64,000 nt of DNA from Pectobacterium cacticida (lineage in GTDB: Bacteria > Pseudomonadota > Gammaproteobacteria > Enterobacterales > Enterobacteriaceae): contig NZ_CP133656.1 of NCBI RefSeq assembly GCF_036885195.1, forward strand, positions 248,001 through 312,000, given 5' to 3'. The notes beneath the pieces were generated by a model that was given only the letters and a program-made list of their open reading frames with translations, was not told where the DNA came from and did not search any database. Made by a program: the position numbers and the translations under genes. Of this stretch, positions 36,311 through 45,115 are shown piece after piece. Each line of letters begins with the position of its first letter. The first letter of the stretch is position 1.

Positions 36311-36601
36311 ATGGCAAACGCATTGAACTGGCAGACGCAGGCGTCAACGCTGGCTTTAACGGGCGATCTGGACCGTGAAACGCTATTACCGTTTTGGCAG
36401 CAGCGGGAAGCCTTGTTAGCGGGTAAAACCACGCTGGATGTCTCTGGGTTAAATCGTGTCGATTCTGCCGGTTTGGCACTGCTTGTATACGTTCACCAGT
36501 TGCCGCCTTCAGGCGGCAACATCAAGATTGTTGGTGCCAGCGAACGCTTAAAAACGCTCATTGCGCTTTATAATCTGAAGGAAATCATCCCGGTTGCTTA
36601 G
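36311..36601 (+). CDS. mlaB: MlaB, STAS-domain accessory subunit
   Basis: 96 residues, STAS domain with the conserved LDVSGLNRVDSAGLALLVYV motif. It stabilises MlaF in the complex. Last gene of mlaFEDCB; a 121-base gap then separates ibaG. Confidence 0.95.
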   Translation: MANALNWQTQASTLALTGDLDRETLLPFWQQREALLAGKTTLDVSGLNRVDSAGLALLVYVHQLPPSGGNIKIVGASERLKTLIALYNLKEIIPVA

Positions 36602-36722
36602 GTTATCGCGTCGATGTCCTATTCCCTCTTCGGTCATCGGCGCATTCTTGGTTTTAGATAACCACAGATTCATCTAAGATACTTCCCTGTAAAACATCCC
36701 CCTGACATAGAAATAGAGAGCG

Positions 36723-36977
36723 ATGGAAAATAACGAAATTAAAGACGTGCTGATGAATGCTTTAGCGTTGGAAGAAGTTCATGTTTCTGGTGACGGTAGT
36801 CATTTTCAAGTTATTGCTGTAAGCGACGTTTTTGCTGGCATGAGCCGAGTAAAAAAACAGCAGACCGTCTATGCGCCGCTCACTGAGTACTTGGAGGACA
36901 ACCGTATTCATGCGCTGTCAATCAAAGCTTATACGCCGGAAGAATGGCGGCGCGACCGCAAACTGATGGGCTTTTAA
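36723..36977 (+). CDS. ibaG: IbaG (YrbA), BolA-family acid-stress protein
   Basis: 84 residues, BolA-like fold (GDGSHFQVIAVSDVFAGMSRVKKQQTVYAPL). Family members bind monothiol glutaredoxin Grx4 with a shared [2Fe-2S] cluster through a conserved histidine (His in GSHFQV is a candidate). Located between mlaB and murA as in E. coli. Confidence 0.93.
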   Translation: MENNEIKDVLMNALALEEVHVSGDGSHFQVIAVSDVFAGMSRVKKQQTVYAPLTEYLEDNRIHALSIKAYTPEEWRRDRKLMGF

Positions 36978-37055
36978 GTTTCCCTGTGCGGGTGGGCATC
37001 AACCGTCAGCATTAGTGTGACGAATAATGAATTAAGACATTGAGATATAAAGACT

Positions 37056-38318
37056 ATGGATAAATTTCGTGTTCAGGGCCCAACCCGCTTAACGGGAGAA
37101 GTGACGATTTCCGGCGCCAAGAATGCTGCGTTACCGATCCTGTTCGCCGCTTTACTTGCAGAAGAACCGGTGGAGATCCAAAACGTACCGAAGCTGCGCG
37201 ATATTGACACCACCATGAAACTGCTCGGTCAATTGGGCGCGCACGTTGAGCGCAATGGTTCTGTTCATGTGGATGCCAGCAAGGTTAATGTATTTTGCGC
37301 TCCCTACGATTTGGTGAAAACCATGCGTGCCTCTATCTGGGCTTTAGGTCCGCTGGTGGCGCGTTTTGGGCAAGGTCAGGTGTCGTTGCCCGGCGGTTGT
37401 GCCATTGGCGCACGCCCGGTTGATTTACATATCTACGGCCTTGAGCAACTCGGTGCACAGATCGTACTGGAAGAAGGCTATGTAAAAGCGACGGTGGATG
37501 GTCGTTTGAAAGGCGCGCATATTGTGATGGATAAGGTAAGCGTGGGTGCTACCGTAACCATTATGAGTGCGGCGACGCTGGCAGAAGGCACAACGATTAT
37601 TGAGAACGCCGCGCGTGAGCCGGAAATTGTCGACACGGCAAACTTCCTGAATACGCTGGGGGCGAAAATCAGTGGGGCTGGCAGTGATAAAATCACCATT
37701 GAAGGCGTCAAGCGTCTGGGCGGCGGCGTACACCGCGTGGTGCCTGACCGTATTGAAACCGGCACATTCCTGGTGGCGGCTGCGGTGTCTCGCGGGAAAA
37801 TTACCTGTCGCCATACTCGTCCTGATACGTTGGATGCGGTATTGGCCAAACTGCGTGAAGCCGGCGCGGAGATTGAAGTCGGTGAAGATTGGATCAGCCT
37901 GGATATGCATGGGAAGCGTCCGAAAGCGGTGACCGTGCGTACCTCGCCGCATCCAGGGTTCCCGACCGACATGCAGGCACAGTTCAGCTTGCTGAATCTG
38001 GTCGCAGAAGGAACAGGGGTGATTACCGAAACCATCTTCGAAAACCGCTTCATGCATGTGCCGGAACTTATCCGTATGGGCGCGCAGGCGGAAATCGAGA
38101 GTAATACGGTGATCTGTCACGGTGTAGATAAGCTGTCCGGTGCGCAGGTGATGGCGACTGACTTACGTGCATCGGCCAGTCTGGTGTTAGCCGGTTGTAT
38201 CGCGGAAGGCGTGACGATAGTGGATCGTATTTATCATATCGATCGTGGTTATGACCGTATTGAAGATAAGTTGCGTGCGTTAGGTGCGAATATTGAGCGC
38301 GTTAGTGCGCCCGAATAA
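37056..38318 (+). CDS. murA: MurA, UDP-N-acetylglucosamine enolpyruvyl transferase
   Basis: 420 residues, one more than E. coli. First committed step of peptidoglycan synthesis, adding enolpyruvate to UDP-GlcNAc. The active-site, fosfomycin-target cysteine is Cys115 in LPGGCAIGARPVDLH. GAKNAALPILFA (Lys22-Asn23) and RASASLVLAG are also conserved. Ends with a hairpin at 38343-38363. Confidence 0.98.
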   Translation: MDKFRVQGPTRLTGEVTISGAKNAALPILFAALLAEEPVEIQNVPKLRDIDTTMKLLGQLGAHVERNGSVHVDASKVNVFCAPYDLVKTMRASIWALGPLVARFGQGQVSLPGGCAIGARPVDLHIYGLEQLGAQIVLEEGYVKATVDGRLKGAHIVMDKVSVGATVTIMSAATLAEGTTIIENAAREPEIVDTANFLNTLGAKISGAGSDKITIEGVKRLGGGVHRVVPDRIETGTFLVAAAVSRGKITCRHTRPDTLDAVLAKLREAGAEIEVGEDWISLDMHGKRPKAVTVRTSPHPGFPTDMQAQFSLLNLVAEGTGVITETIFENRFMHVPELIRMGAQAEIESNTVICHGVDKLSGAQVMATDLRASASLVLAGCIAEGVTIVDRIYHIDRGYDRIEDKLRALGANIERVSAPE

Positions 38319-38342
38319 ACGCCCGCTTATTACATTTAACAT

Positions 38343-38370
38343 CGGGTGGGAAGTCCCCACCCGGTTTCTT
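38343..38370 (+). terminator. Probable terminator after murA
   Basis: CGGGTGGG (38343-38350), loop AAGTC, CCCACCCG (38356-38363): a perfect 8-bp stem followed by GTTTCTTGTT, a T-rich but broken tract. Lies between convergent murA and degS. Confidence 0.65.
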
Positions 38371-38413
38371 GTTCCCCGTCAGCATGGCTCTGATTAACCT
38401 ATTCCGCATGCCG

Positions 38414-39511
38414 CTATTGCGTGGGGAACTCCTGAATCGTCATTTGTAGCGTAATTTGCTTATTCGCGCGTTCAATGGTGACCGGTATGACGGTGCCGGG
38501 ACGTATTTCCGATACCTGCTCCATGGTTTCGATGATCGAACGTGCGGGCTTGTTGTTAACGCTGACAATGATATCTTCGACGCGAATCCCCGCTTTATCC
38601 GCAGGGCCGCCAGGATCAATCGTCTGTACGAGTATGCCGTTTAACCTCCCAGCGGCACCACGACTATTGGTTATACTATTGGTTTCAATGTTCTCAAGCT
38701 GTACACCATTGATGCCAATATAACCGCGAATAACGCGACCATCGCGGATGAGTTTATCCATCACTTTCGTGGCCAGCGCTACTGGGATAGCAAAGCTAAT
38801 CCCTTCCGGCGTTTCGCCATTACTACTTTTATCAAATGAAAGAGTATTAATCCCAACCAATTCACCGAGCGTATTAACCAACGCGCCGCCGGAATTCCCA
38901 TGGTTAATTGAGGCGTCGGTTTGCAGCAGGTTTTGGCGGCCTACCTGACTTCTTTGCTGTCCATAGGCGCTGAGACTGACGCGCCCGGTGGCGCTGATAA
39001 TGCCCTGCGTAATAGTCTGTCCAAGATTGTAGGGGTTGCCGATTGCCATTACGACGTCACCGACATGCGGGATACGGTCTGGATTTATGGGGATAACGGG
39101 TAAGTTAACGCCATCAATTTGCAACACGGCCAGATCGGTCAGAGTATCGGAACCAATCACGCGCGCTTCGTACAATCTGCCGTCCGACAATTCTATCTGA
39201 ATCTGCTGTACGTCATTGATTACATGCTTATTGGTTAAAATGTAGCCTTTTTCATTCATAATGACGCCAGACCCCAAAGGGTGAATAGCGACTTCGTTGT
39301 GTTTTTCCGGCTTAACAACACGGTTATAAATGTTAACTACCGCCGGTGCCGCGCGGCTCACGCCCTGATGGTAGCTTAGGGGGACGCCTTCCTTATTTTG
39401 GTCATTGCGTTTCAGAAACGATGTGCCAGACCCAATAAAGGGAAGTACGGCCAGGATAATACCGGCGACGAGGACACCTAATAGCGCTGAACGTAATAAC
39501 TTAACAAGCAT
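38414..39511 (-). CDS. degS: DegS, membrane-anchored stress-sensor protease
   Basis: 365 residues. N-terminal membrane anchor (about 5-26), trypsin-like protease with His96 (ILTNKHVIND), Asp126 (SDTLTDLAVL) and Ser207 (NHGNSGGAL), then one PDZ domain (about 260-355). DegS senses misfolded outer-membrane proteins through the PDZ domain and cuts RseA to free sigma-E. The serine is six residues further along than in E. coli (Ser201) because the loop after GRVSL is expanded (SAYGQQRSQVGRQN). Downstream of degQ in the same direction. Confidence 0.96.
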   Translation of the reverse strand: MLVKLLRSALLGVLVAGIILAVLPFIGSGTSFLKRNDQNKEGVPLSYHQGVSRAAPAVVNIYNRVVKPEKHNEVAIHPLGSGVIMNEKGYILTNKHVINDVQQIQIELSDGRLYEARVIGSDTLTDLAVLQIDGVNLPVIPINPDRIPHVGDVVMAIGNPYNLGQTITQGIISATGRVSLSAYGQQRSQVGRQNLLQTDASINHGNSGGALVNTLGELVGINTLSFDKSSNGETPEGISFAIPVALATKVMDKLIRDGRVIRGYIGINGVQLENIETNSITNSRGAAGRLNGILVQTIDPGGPADKAGIRVEDIIVSVNNKPARSIIETMEQVSEIRPGTVIPVTIERANKQITLQMTIQEFPTQ

Positions 39512-39563
39512 GGCCGTAATTTACTGTGGATGGAGTACATGAAGGGAGAATATCACGAGAAGC

Positions 39564-39590
39564 TCGGGCACCGCATAGCTCGGTGCCCGA
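39564..39590. terminator. Strong hairpin between degQ and degS
   Basis: TCGGGCACCG (39564-39573), 7-base loop, CGGTGCCCGA (39581-39590): a perfect 10-bp stem. The T-run (TTTT) is on the plus-strand side, whereas both flanking genes run leftward, where the stem is followed by GCTTCTCG. It may still attenuate degQ readthrough into degS, but the polarity is unusual. Confidence 0.45.
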
Positions 39591-39644
39591 TTTTGCAAGA
39601 TTAATGAATTTCCAATGGGTTATCTACTGAACAGTTAACAGTGA

Positions 39645-41015
39645 TTAACGCAATAGCAGATAAATTGTTTCTTCGCCACGCACGATATTCAACGCCATAA
39701 TGGTCGGTTTCGACTCCAGCAATTTGCGCAACTGCGAGATGTTTTCCACTCGCTCACGGTTCACTCCGATGATGACGTCGTCCTTTTGCAACCCAATCTG
39801 TGCTGCTGGCGTGTCCTTGCCGACGCTATCGATTTTTACGCCTTTACTGCCGTCTTTCAGTTGACCATTGCTCAGGGATGCACCTTGCAGTAGTGGCGAA
39901 AGCGTTTCGGCGCTCGTTGCGGCAGAGGCGCTGTTATCCAGCACTACGGAAACTTCCATCGATTTACCATCACGTAGCAGGCCTATTTTCACGGTTTTGC
40001 CCGGTGCGGTAGTGCCGATTTTCGCACGCAATTCCGCAAAGCTGCTGATAGGTTTACCATCCAGCGTAGTTAACACATCACCCGCTTTGATGCCGGCTTT
40101 GGCTGCGGCGGATTTCGGTATGACTTCACTGACAAAGGCGCCACGCTGTGCGTCAACTTTGAAGGCTTTCGCCATCTCGGACGTCATTTCGCTGCCCCTA
40201 ATACCAAGTAAGCCACGTTTGACCTCGCCGAACTCCACGAGCTGCTGTGCCAGATTCTGGGCCATATTGCTGGGAATAGCGAAGCCAATACCGATATTCC
40301 CCCCTCCTGGCGCCAGAATAGCCGTATTAATACCGATTAATTCGCCATTGAGGTTAACCAGCGCGCCGCCGGAATTACCGCGGTTGATGGAGGCGTCGGT
40401 CTGGATAAAGTTTTCCAAACCTTCAAGATTCAAGCCACTACGCCCTAGCGCGGAAATAATACCGGACGTTGCCGTCTGTCCTAGACCGAATGGATTGCCG
40501 ACGGCAACGGCAAAATCGCCGACGCGAAGCTGATCGGAATCGGCGATTTTCACCGCGACCAGATTTTTCGCGCCGTTTAACTGTAGCAGTGCGATATCGG
40601 TTTGCTCGTCGCGACCAATCAACTTCGCTTCATATTCACGCCCGTCATTAAGTTGGACGCGGATTTTGTCGGCGTTATTAATAACGTGGTTGTTCGTGAG
40701 CACATAACCTTTGGCCGCATCAATAATGACGCCGGAACCTAACCCTTCAAATGGACGAGCGCTTTGCCTGTCAGTCGGGAAATTGGGGCCAAAGAAGAAT
40801 TTGAACTCTTCTGGTACGCGCTGGCGCTGAACCTGTGTACCTTCGACATGTACGCTGACCACGGCGGGCAGAACTTTTTCGAGCATGGGGGCCAGACTTG
40901 GCATCTGTTGCCCTTGTACCGCAGCAGGCAGCGCCGCATTCGCGACGGGAAGCGTGGACAGGGTTAAGCTTATACTCATTGCCAGTGCACTAAATAATAG
41001 TGATGTTTTTTTCAT
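39645..41015 (-). CDS. degQ: DegQ, periplasmic serine endoprotease
   Basis: 456 residues from ATG 41015. Signal peptide (about 1-27, ending VANA), trypsin-like domain with His in LTNNHVINNA, Asp in RDEQTDIALL and Ser in NRGNSGGALVNL, then two PDZ domains (about 255-350 and 365-455). Oligomeric HtrA-family protease/chaperone for misfolded envelope proteins. The open frame extends 29 codons upstream, but the MKKTSLLFSALAMS start has a proper signal peptide and matches the family length. Confidence 0.96.
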   Translation of the reverse strand: MKKTSLLFSALAMSISLTLSTLPVANAALPAAVQGQQMPSLAPMLEKVLPAVVSVHVEGTQVQRQRVPEEFKFFFGPNFPTDRQSARPFEGLGSGVIIDAAKGYVLTNNHVINNADKIRVQLNDGREYEAKLIGRDEQTDIALLQLNGAKNLVAVKIADSDQLRVGDFAVAVGNPFGLGQTATSGIISALGRSGLNLEGLENFIQTDASINRGNSGGALVNLNGELIGINTAILAPGGGNIGIGFAIPSNMAQNLAQQLVEFGEVKRGLLGIRGSEMTSEMAKAFKVDAQRGAFVSEVIPKSAAAKAGIKAGDVLTTLDGKPISSFAELRAKIGTTAPGKTVKIGLLRDGKSMEVSVVLDNSASAATSAETLSPLLQGASLSNGQLKDGSKGVKIDSVGKDTPAAQIGLQKDDVIIGVNRERVENISQLRKLLESKPTIMALNIVRGEETIYLLLR

Positions 41016-41289
41016 TGTTATTAACTCTCTTAGAGCCTGCGGACGAATAAAATGATGATATATAAACTTAAAGGCACGGTGAAGAGTCTGACCGGCGATC
41101 AATGTGTAAAGTTCACTGCTGTTTCGTCAGCAGATTGTAACTATTACTCTTAAACAGGATGTTATCAAACGTATCATGTTATCAAATGTTAGCGCCCTGT
41201 CAGCACGACCTCAACAAGCATACGTTTTAAGCGTAGAACATGGGAAAGGAAAACGTGAGGCATGAAAGCCCCACGCAAGGGAGAACGAA

Positions 41290-41694
41290 TTATTTGCGAA
41301 TTGGGCGCTCGGCGCGCAACAGACCTGATGCACCATCGGAATAATCACGTGGCGGCATATCTACCGGCGCCTGGTCGTTGTCTGCCTCTGACTCGGTCAG
41401 ACGGTATTTAAATGGGTTATCCTGACCGGGAACGTGAGGCAACAGGCTATTGGAGCTTTTCGCCATGTGCTGATAAAGCTGGCGGTAATCATCCGCCATG
41501 TTATCCAGCAGTTCTGCACTGCGCGCGAAGTGTCCCACCAATTCCTGACGATACGCTTCCAGCTCGCTTTTGCTCTTCTCCAGTTCATTTTGCATTATTT
41601 GCTGTTGCCGCAGCTTACGGTTACCAAAGCGCATGGCGACAGCACCAATAATAATACCGACAACCAAACCTATCAGTGCATACTCCCAGGTCAT
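41290..41694 (-). CDS. zapG: ZapG (YhcB), inner-membrane cell-division/envelope coordination protein
   Basis: 134 residues: one N-terminal membrane helix (about 4-20, YALIGLVVGIIIGAVAM), a coiled coil (about 25-90) and a polar tail. DUF1043 family; loss affects cell division and envelope synthesis in E. coli. Divergent from zapE with a 215-base gap, the conserved arrangement. Confidence 0.93.
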   Translation of the reverse strand: MTWEYALIGLVVGIIIGAVAMRFGNRKLRQQQIMQNELEKSKSELEAYRQELVGHFARSAELLDNMADDYRQLYQHMAKSSNSLLPHVPGQDNPFKYRLTESEADNDQAPVDMPPRDYSDGASGLLRAERPIRK

Positions 41695-41909
41695 AATGGC
41701 TCCTATTTTGACGTCGTAGTCCCGTAGGGTTTTTCACTTAATATATAGTCACTATAACCGTTAACCTTGCCGGAGTGGAATCCTGATGCTTGATGCCTGA
41801 AAAGAATGTTGATCTGCCGTAGACATCAAGGTTGTTAATTGCAACGATTACGGCTTAACTCGACGGTAACATACAGCAAAATACGGCTCACTTTTTTCTC
41901 TCAGGAATG

Positions 41910-43070
41910 ATGAAGACTATGCGTATTCCACCGGTAACGCAGCAACAAATGACACCTCTGGCGCTTTACCAGCAGGCGCTTTCTGTTGGCGAATACCAAC
42001 CCGATGATGTTCAGCGGCAAACTGTAGAATGTCTTGAGTCGATATATCAGGCACTCTGCGAACGTGCAGATAATAACGAGGGCGGGGCATCCGGCATCGT
42101 CGGGAAATGGCGTCACTGGTTAGGGCGGGGGAAGGAACACTCCGCAACGCCGGTTCGCGGTTTATATATGTGGGGCGGCGTTGGGCGAGGTAAAACCTGG
42201 CTAATGGATATGTTTTTCCATAGCCTGCCGGCTGGGCGTAAGACTCGCCTACACTTTCATCGTTTCATGCTGCGTGTACATGAAGAACTGAACCAGTTCC
42301 AGGGACAGGAAAACCCGTTGGAGAAGGTAGCCGACGGATTTAAGGCCGAAACCGATGTACTCTGTTTCGATGAATTTTTCGTCTCCGATATTACCGATGC
42401 GATGCTTTTGGCTGAATTGCTGCGTGCATTGTTCGCCCGTGGTATTACGCTGGTGGCGACGTCGAATATTCCGCCGGATGAACTCTACCGCAATGGATTA
42501 CAGCGCACGCGTTTCCTTCCCGCCATTGCGCTGATTAAACAGCATTGTGAAATACGCAATGTTGATGCGGGTATCGATTATCGCCTCCGCACACTGACGC
42601 AGGCTCACCTTTACCTCTCGCCGCTGAACGCAGAAACGACGAGTGCAATGCAGCAGATGTTCACTCGACTTACCGGGAAGGTATGGCAGACGCCGGGGCC
42701 GGTGTTGGACATTAACCATCGCCCACTGGCGACGCTTGCCGCCAGCGACGGCGTGCTGGCGGTCGATTTTCACACATTGTGCGTTGAAGCACGGAGCCCA
42801 AATGATTACATTGCGCTGGCTAGTCTCTATCACACGGTGCTATTGCACAATGTAACCGTAATGGAAACAAAGGAAGAAAATACCGCCCGCCGTTTTCTGG
42901 CGCTGGTGGATGAATGCTACGATCGTCGCATCAAATTGATAATTTCTGCGCAAGCATCGATGTTCGATATCTATCAGGGGGAACATCTGAAATTTGAGTA
43001 CCAACGCTGTTTATCCCGATTGCAGGAAATGCAAAGTGAAGCGTACCTGCGGCAACCGCACTTAGCGTAG
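41910..43070 (+). CDS. zapE: ZapE (YhcM), AFG1-like ATPase of the division ring
   Basis: 386 residues. AAA-type ATPase with Walker A GGVGRGKTW, Walker B VLCFDEFFVSD and sensor VATSNIPPDELY. AFG1/LACE1 family; ZapE destabilises FtsZ polymers under stress. Start uncertain within four codons: ATG at 41907 abuts the AGGA, 41910 is 3-4 bases from it, and 41919 is 12 bases away; all are in frame and the N-terminus is not conserved. Confidence 0.95.
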   Translation: MKTMRIPPVTQQQMTPLALYQQALSVGEYQPDDVQRQTVECLESIYQALCERADNNEGGASGIVGKWRHWLGRGKEHSATPVRGLYMWGGVGRGKTWLMDMFFHSLPAGRKTRLHFHRFMLRVHEELNQFQGQENPLEKVADGFKAETDVLCFDEFFVSDITDAMLLAELLRALFARGITLVATSNIPPDELYRNGLQRTRFLPAIALIKQHCEIRNVDAGIDYRLRTLTQAHLYLSPLNAETTSAMQQMFTRLTGKVWQTPGPVLDINHRPLATLAASDGVLAVDFHTLCVEARSPNDYIALASLYHTVLLHNVTVMETKEENTARRFLALVDECYDRRIKLIISAQASMFDIYQGEHLKFEYQRCLSRLQEMQSEAYLRQPHLA

Positions 43071-43132
43071 TGTCAGGCGGGGTTTTTAGCCATTTTGGCG
43101 TGAAAAAGGTCGATCTTTAAGACTGACTTCTC

Positions 43133-43304
43133 TATAATCCTGCGACCCCACGTTACAACAAAGTTTTTTTCCCAAAACTTTATAGTGCCGGCAATGGCTA
43201 TTCGAAGGGGTAGGTTTGCTGGACTTGATGGTCGTGTGAGCCTCAACTGTTTTCGAGCGTTCGGGTGTTCACCAACGTGTAACTAATTATTGGGTAAGCT
43301 TTTA
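43133..43304 (+). promoter_or_regulatory. rplM-rpsI promoter -10 box and leader (probable L13 autoregulation site)
   Basis: A perfect TATAAT (43133-43138) lies 167 bases before rplM; no good -35 is seen at 17 bases (TCGATC). The transcribed leader of about 160 nt includes AAAGTTTT followed by AAAACTTT (an inverted pair around 43161-43183) and further GC-rich segments. In E. coli, L13 represses its own operon by binding the rplM leader; the presence of the same control here is inferred from gene order and leader length. Confidence 0.5.
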
Positions 43305-43733
43305 ATGAAAACTTTTACAGCTAAACCAGAAACCGTAAAACGCGACTGGTATGTTGTTGATGCGAACGGCAAAACTTTAGGTCGTCTCGCTACTGAACTG
43401 GCTCGTCGTCTGCGCGGCAAGCATAAAGCGGAATACACTCCGCACGTTGATACGGGTGATTACATCATCGTTCTGAACGCTGACAAAGTAGCCGTAACTG
43501 GCAACAAACGTTCTGATAAGATTTATTATCATCACACCGGTCACATCGGTGGTATTAAACAAGCGACCTTTGAAGAGATGATTGCCCGCCGTCCTGAGCG
43601 TGTGATTGAAATCGCGGTTAAAGGCATGCTGCCGAAGGGCCCGTTGGGTCGTGCTATGTTCCGTAAACTGAAAGTTTACGCGGGTACCGAGCACAATCAC
43701 GCGGCACAGCAACCGCAAGTTCTGGACATTTAA
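43305..43733 (+). CDS. rplM: 50S ribosomal protein L13
   Basis: 142 residues, the standard length. MKTFTAKPETVKRDWYVVDA, GRLATELARRLRGKHK and the L13 signature around KGMLPKGPLGRAMFRKLKVY are clear. ATG at 43305 restores the family start; the open frame extends five codons upstream. First gene of rplM-rpsI; the spacing to rpsI is 15 bases. Confidence 0.99.
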   Translation: MKTFTAKPETVKRDWYVVDANGKTLGRLATELARRLRGKHKAEYTPHVDTGDYIIVLNADKVAVTGNKRSDKIYYHHTGHIGGIKQATFEEMIARRPERVIEIAVKGMLPKGPLGRAMFRKLKVYAGTEHNHAAQQPQVLDI

Positions 43734-43748
43734 TCGGGATTATAGGCA

Positions 43749-44141
43749 ATGGCTGAAAATCAATACTACGGCACTGGTCGCCGCAAAAGCTCCGCCGCTC
43801 GCGTGTTCATCAAACCGGGCAACGGTAACATCGTTATCAACCAGCGTAGTCTGGAACAGTACTTCGGTCGCGAAACTGCCCGCATGGTAGTTCGTCAGCC
43901 GCTTGAACTGGTCGACATGGTCGGTAAATTCGATCTGTACATCACCGTTAAAGGTGGTGGTATCTCTGGTCAGGCGGGTGCGATCCGTCACGGAATCACG
44001 CGTGCTCTGATGGAGTATGATGAGTCTCTGCGTGGCGAACTGCGTAAAGCAGGCTTTGTAACGCGCGACGCTCGTCAGGTTGAACGTAAGAAAGTCGGTC
44101 TGCGTAAAGCACGTCGTCGTCCTCAGTTCTCCAAGCGTTAA
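43749..44141 (+). CDS. rpsI: 30S ribosomal protein S9
   Basis: 130 residues, with GTGRRKSSAARVF at the N-terminus and the long basic tail ending RKARRRPQFSKR, which reaches the P-site tRNA. Ends in a strong terminator. Confidence 0.99.
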   Translation: MAENQYYGTGRRKSSAARVFIKPGNGNIVINQRSLEQYFGRETARMVVRQPLELVDMVGKFDLYITVKGGGISGQAGAIRHGITRALMEYDESLRGELRKAGFVTRDARQVERKKVGLRKARRRPQFSKR

Positions 44142-44172
44142 TTTCTGGCTGCTTTGCAGCGAAAGCAATGCG

Positions 44173-44201
44173 AAAACCCGGTGCTGGTCACCGGGTTTTT
44201 T
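44173..44201 (+). terminator. Intrinsic terminator after rpsI
   Basis: AAACCCGGTG (44174-44183), loop CTGGT, CACCGGGTTT (44189-44198), followed by further T residues to 44201. Textbook Rho-independent terminator. Confidence 0.93.
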
Positions 44202-44328
44202 ATGGCTTCTAATAAGTTTCATCATAATATTTGTTTTATTATCAGTATATTACTTATAGCGTGATGCTTATATCCCCACAAAACGAACAAAATCTGATAA
44301 ACTATCTGCCGATTTTATGCCCATGTGC

Positions 44329-44343
44329 CAGCTATCATAGCTG
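44329..44343 (+). promoter_or_regulatory. Palindrome upstream of sspA
   Basis: CAGCTAT-C-ATAGCTG is a perfect 7-bp inverted repeat about 126 bases before sspA. In the 327-base rpsI-sspA gap it is the only clear structure besides the rpsI terminator. Operator-like; the protein that might bind is unknown. Confidence 0.35.
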
Positions 44344-44468
44344 CCTGAAACGTCGGTTTTTGCCGGACGACGTTTTGCCCATTGGCGAGATGAATTTCGA
44401 ATAGCGGTTTGCAGATTATTTACTGCGTGGTTATTCACCGTATTTTCTCGATAAACTTGGAGGTTTTC

Positions 44469-45110
44469 ATGGCTGTCGCTGCCAACAAACGTTCGGTAAT
44501 GACGCTGTTTTCTGGTCCATCCGACATTTTTAGCCATCAGGTCCGTATTGTATTGGCGGAAAAGGGTGTGAGTGTCGAGATTGAGCAGGTTGACATGGAT
44601 AATCTGCCTCAGGATCTTATTGACCTCAACCCTTACGGTTCCGTGCCAACGTTGGTGGATCGCGAACTAACGCTCTATGAATCACGCATTATCATGGAGT
44701 ATCTGGATGAACGCTTTCCTCATCCACCGTTAATGCCTGTTTATCCAGTGGCCCGCGGCAACAGCCGTCTAATGATGCACCGTATTGAAAGCGACTGGTA
44801 TTCTTTGTTGATGAAAATCATGCATGGCGGCGTCCAGGAAGCGGATGCGGCGCGTAAGCAGTTACGTGAAGAACTACTGGCTATTGCTCCGGTGTTTAAT
44901 GAGACGCCTTATTTCATGAGCGAAGAGTTTAGTCTGGTGGATTGCTATTTAGCACCTTTACTATGGCGTTTGCCACAGTTAGGTATTGAGTTGAGTGGCT
45001 CCGGCGCAAAAGAGCTGAAAGGTTATATGACTCGCGTCTTTGAACGTGATGCGTTCCTGGCTTCCCTGACGGAAGTAGAGCGTGAAATGCGTTTGCAAAC
45101 CCGAGGTTAA
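44469..45110 (+). CDS. sspA: SspA, stringent starvation protein A (RNA polymerase-associated)
   Basis: 213 residues of the GST fold: thioredoxin-like N-terminal half (MTLFSGPSDIFSHQVRIVLAEKGV, PYGSVPTLVDRELTLYESRIIMEYLDERFPHPPL) and helical C-terminal half. It binds sigma-70 holoenzyme and modulates stationary-phase and acid-stress genes; no glutathione-transferase activity is expected. ATG 44469 with GGAGG 5 bases upstream is clear; the open frame upstream (from 44409) is not coding. Operon with sspB, 5 bases apart. Confidence 0.97.
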   Translation: MAVAANKRSVMTLFSGPSDIFSHQVRIVLAEKGVSVEIEQVDMDNLPQDLIDLNPYGSVPTLVDRELTLYESRIIMEYLDERFPHPPLMPVYPVARGNSRLMMHRIESDWYSLLMKIMHGGVQEADAARKQLREELLAIAPVFNETPYFMSEEFSLVDCYLAPLLWRLPQLGIELSGSGAKELKGYMTRVFERDAFLASLTEVEREMRLQTRG

Positions 45111-45115
45111 TCGGC

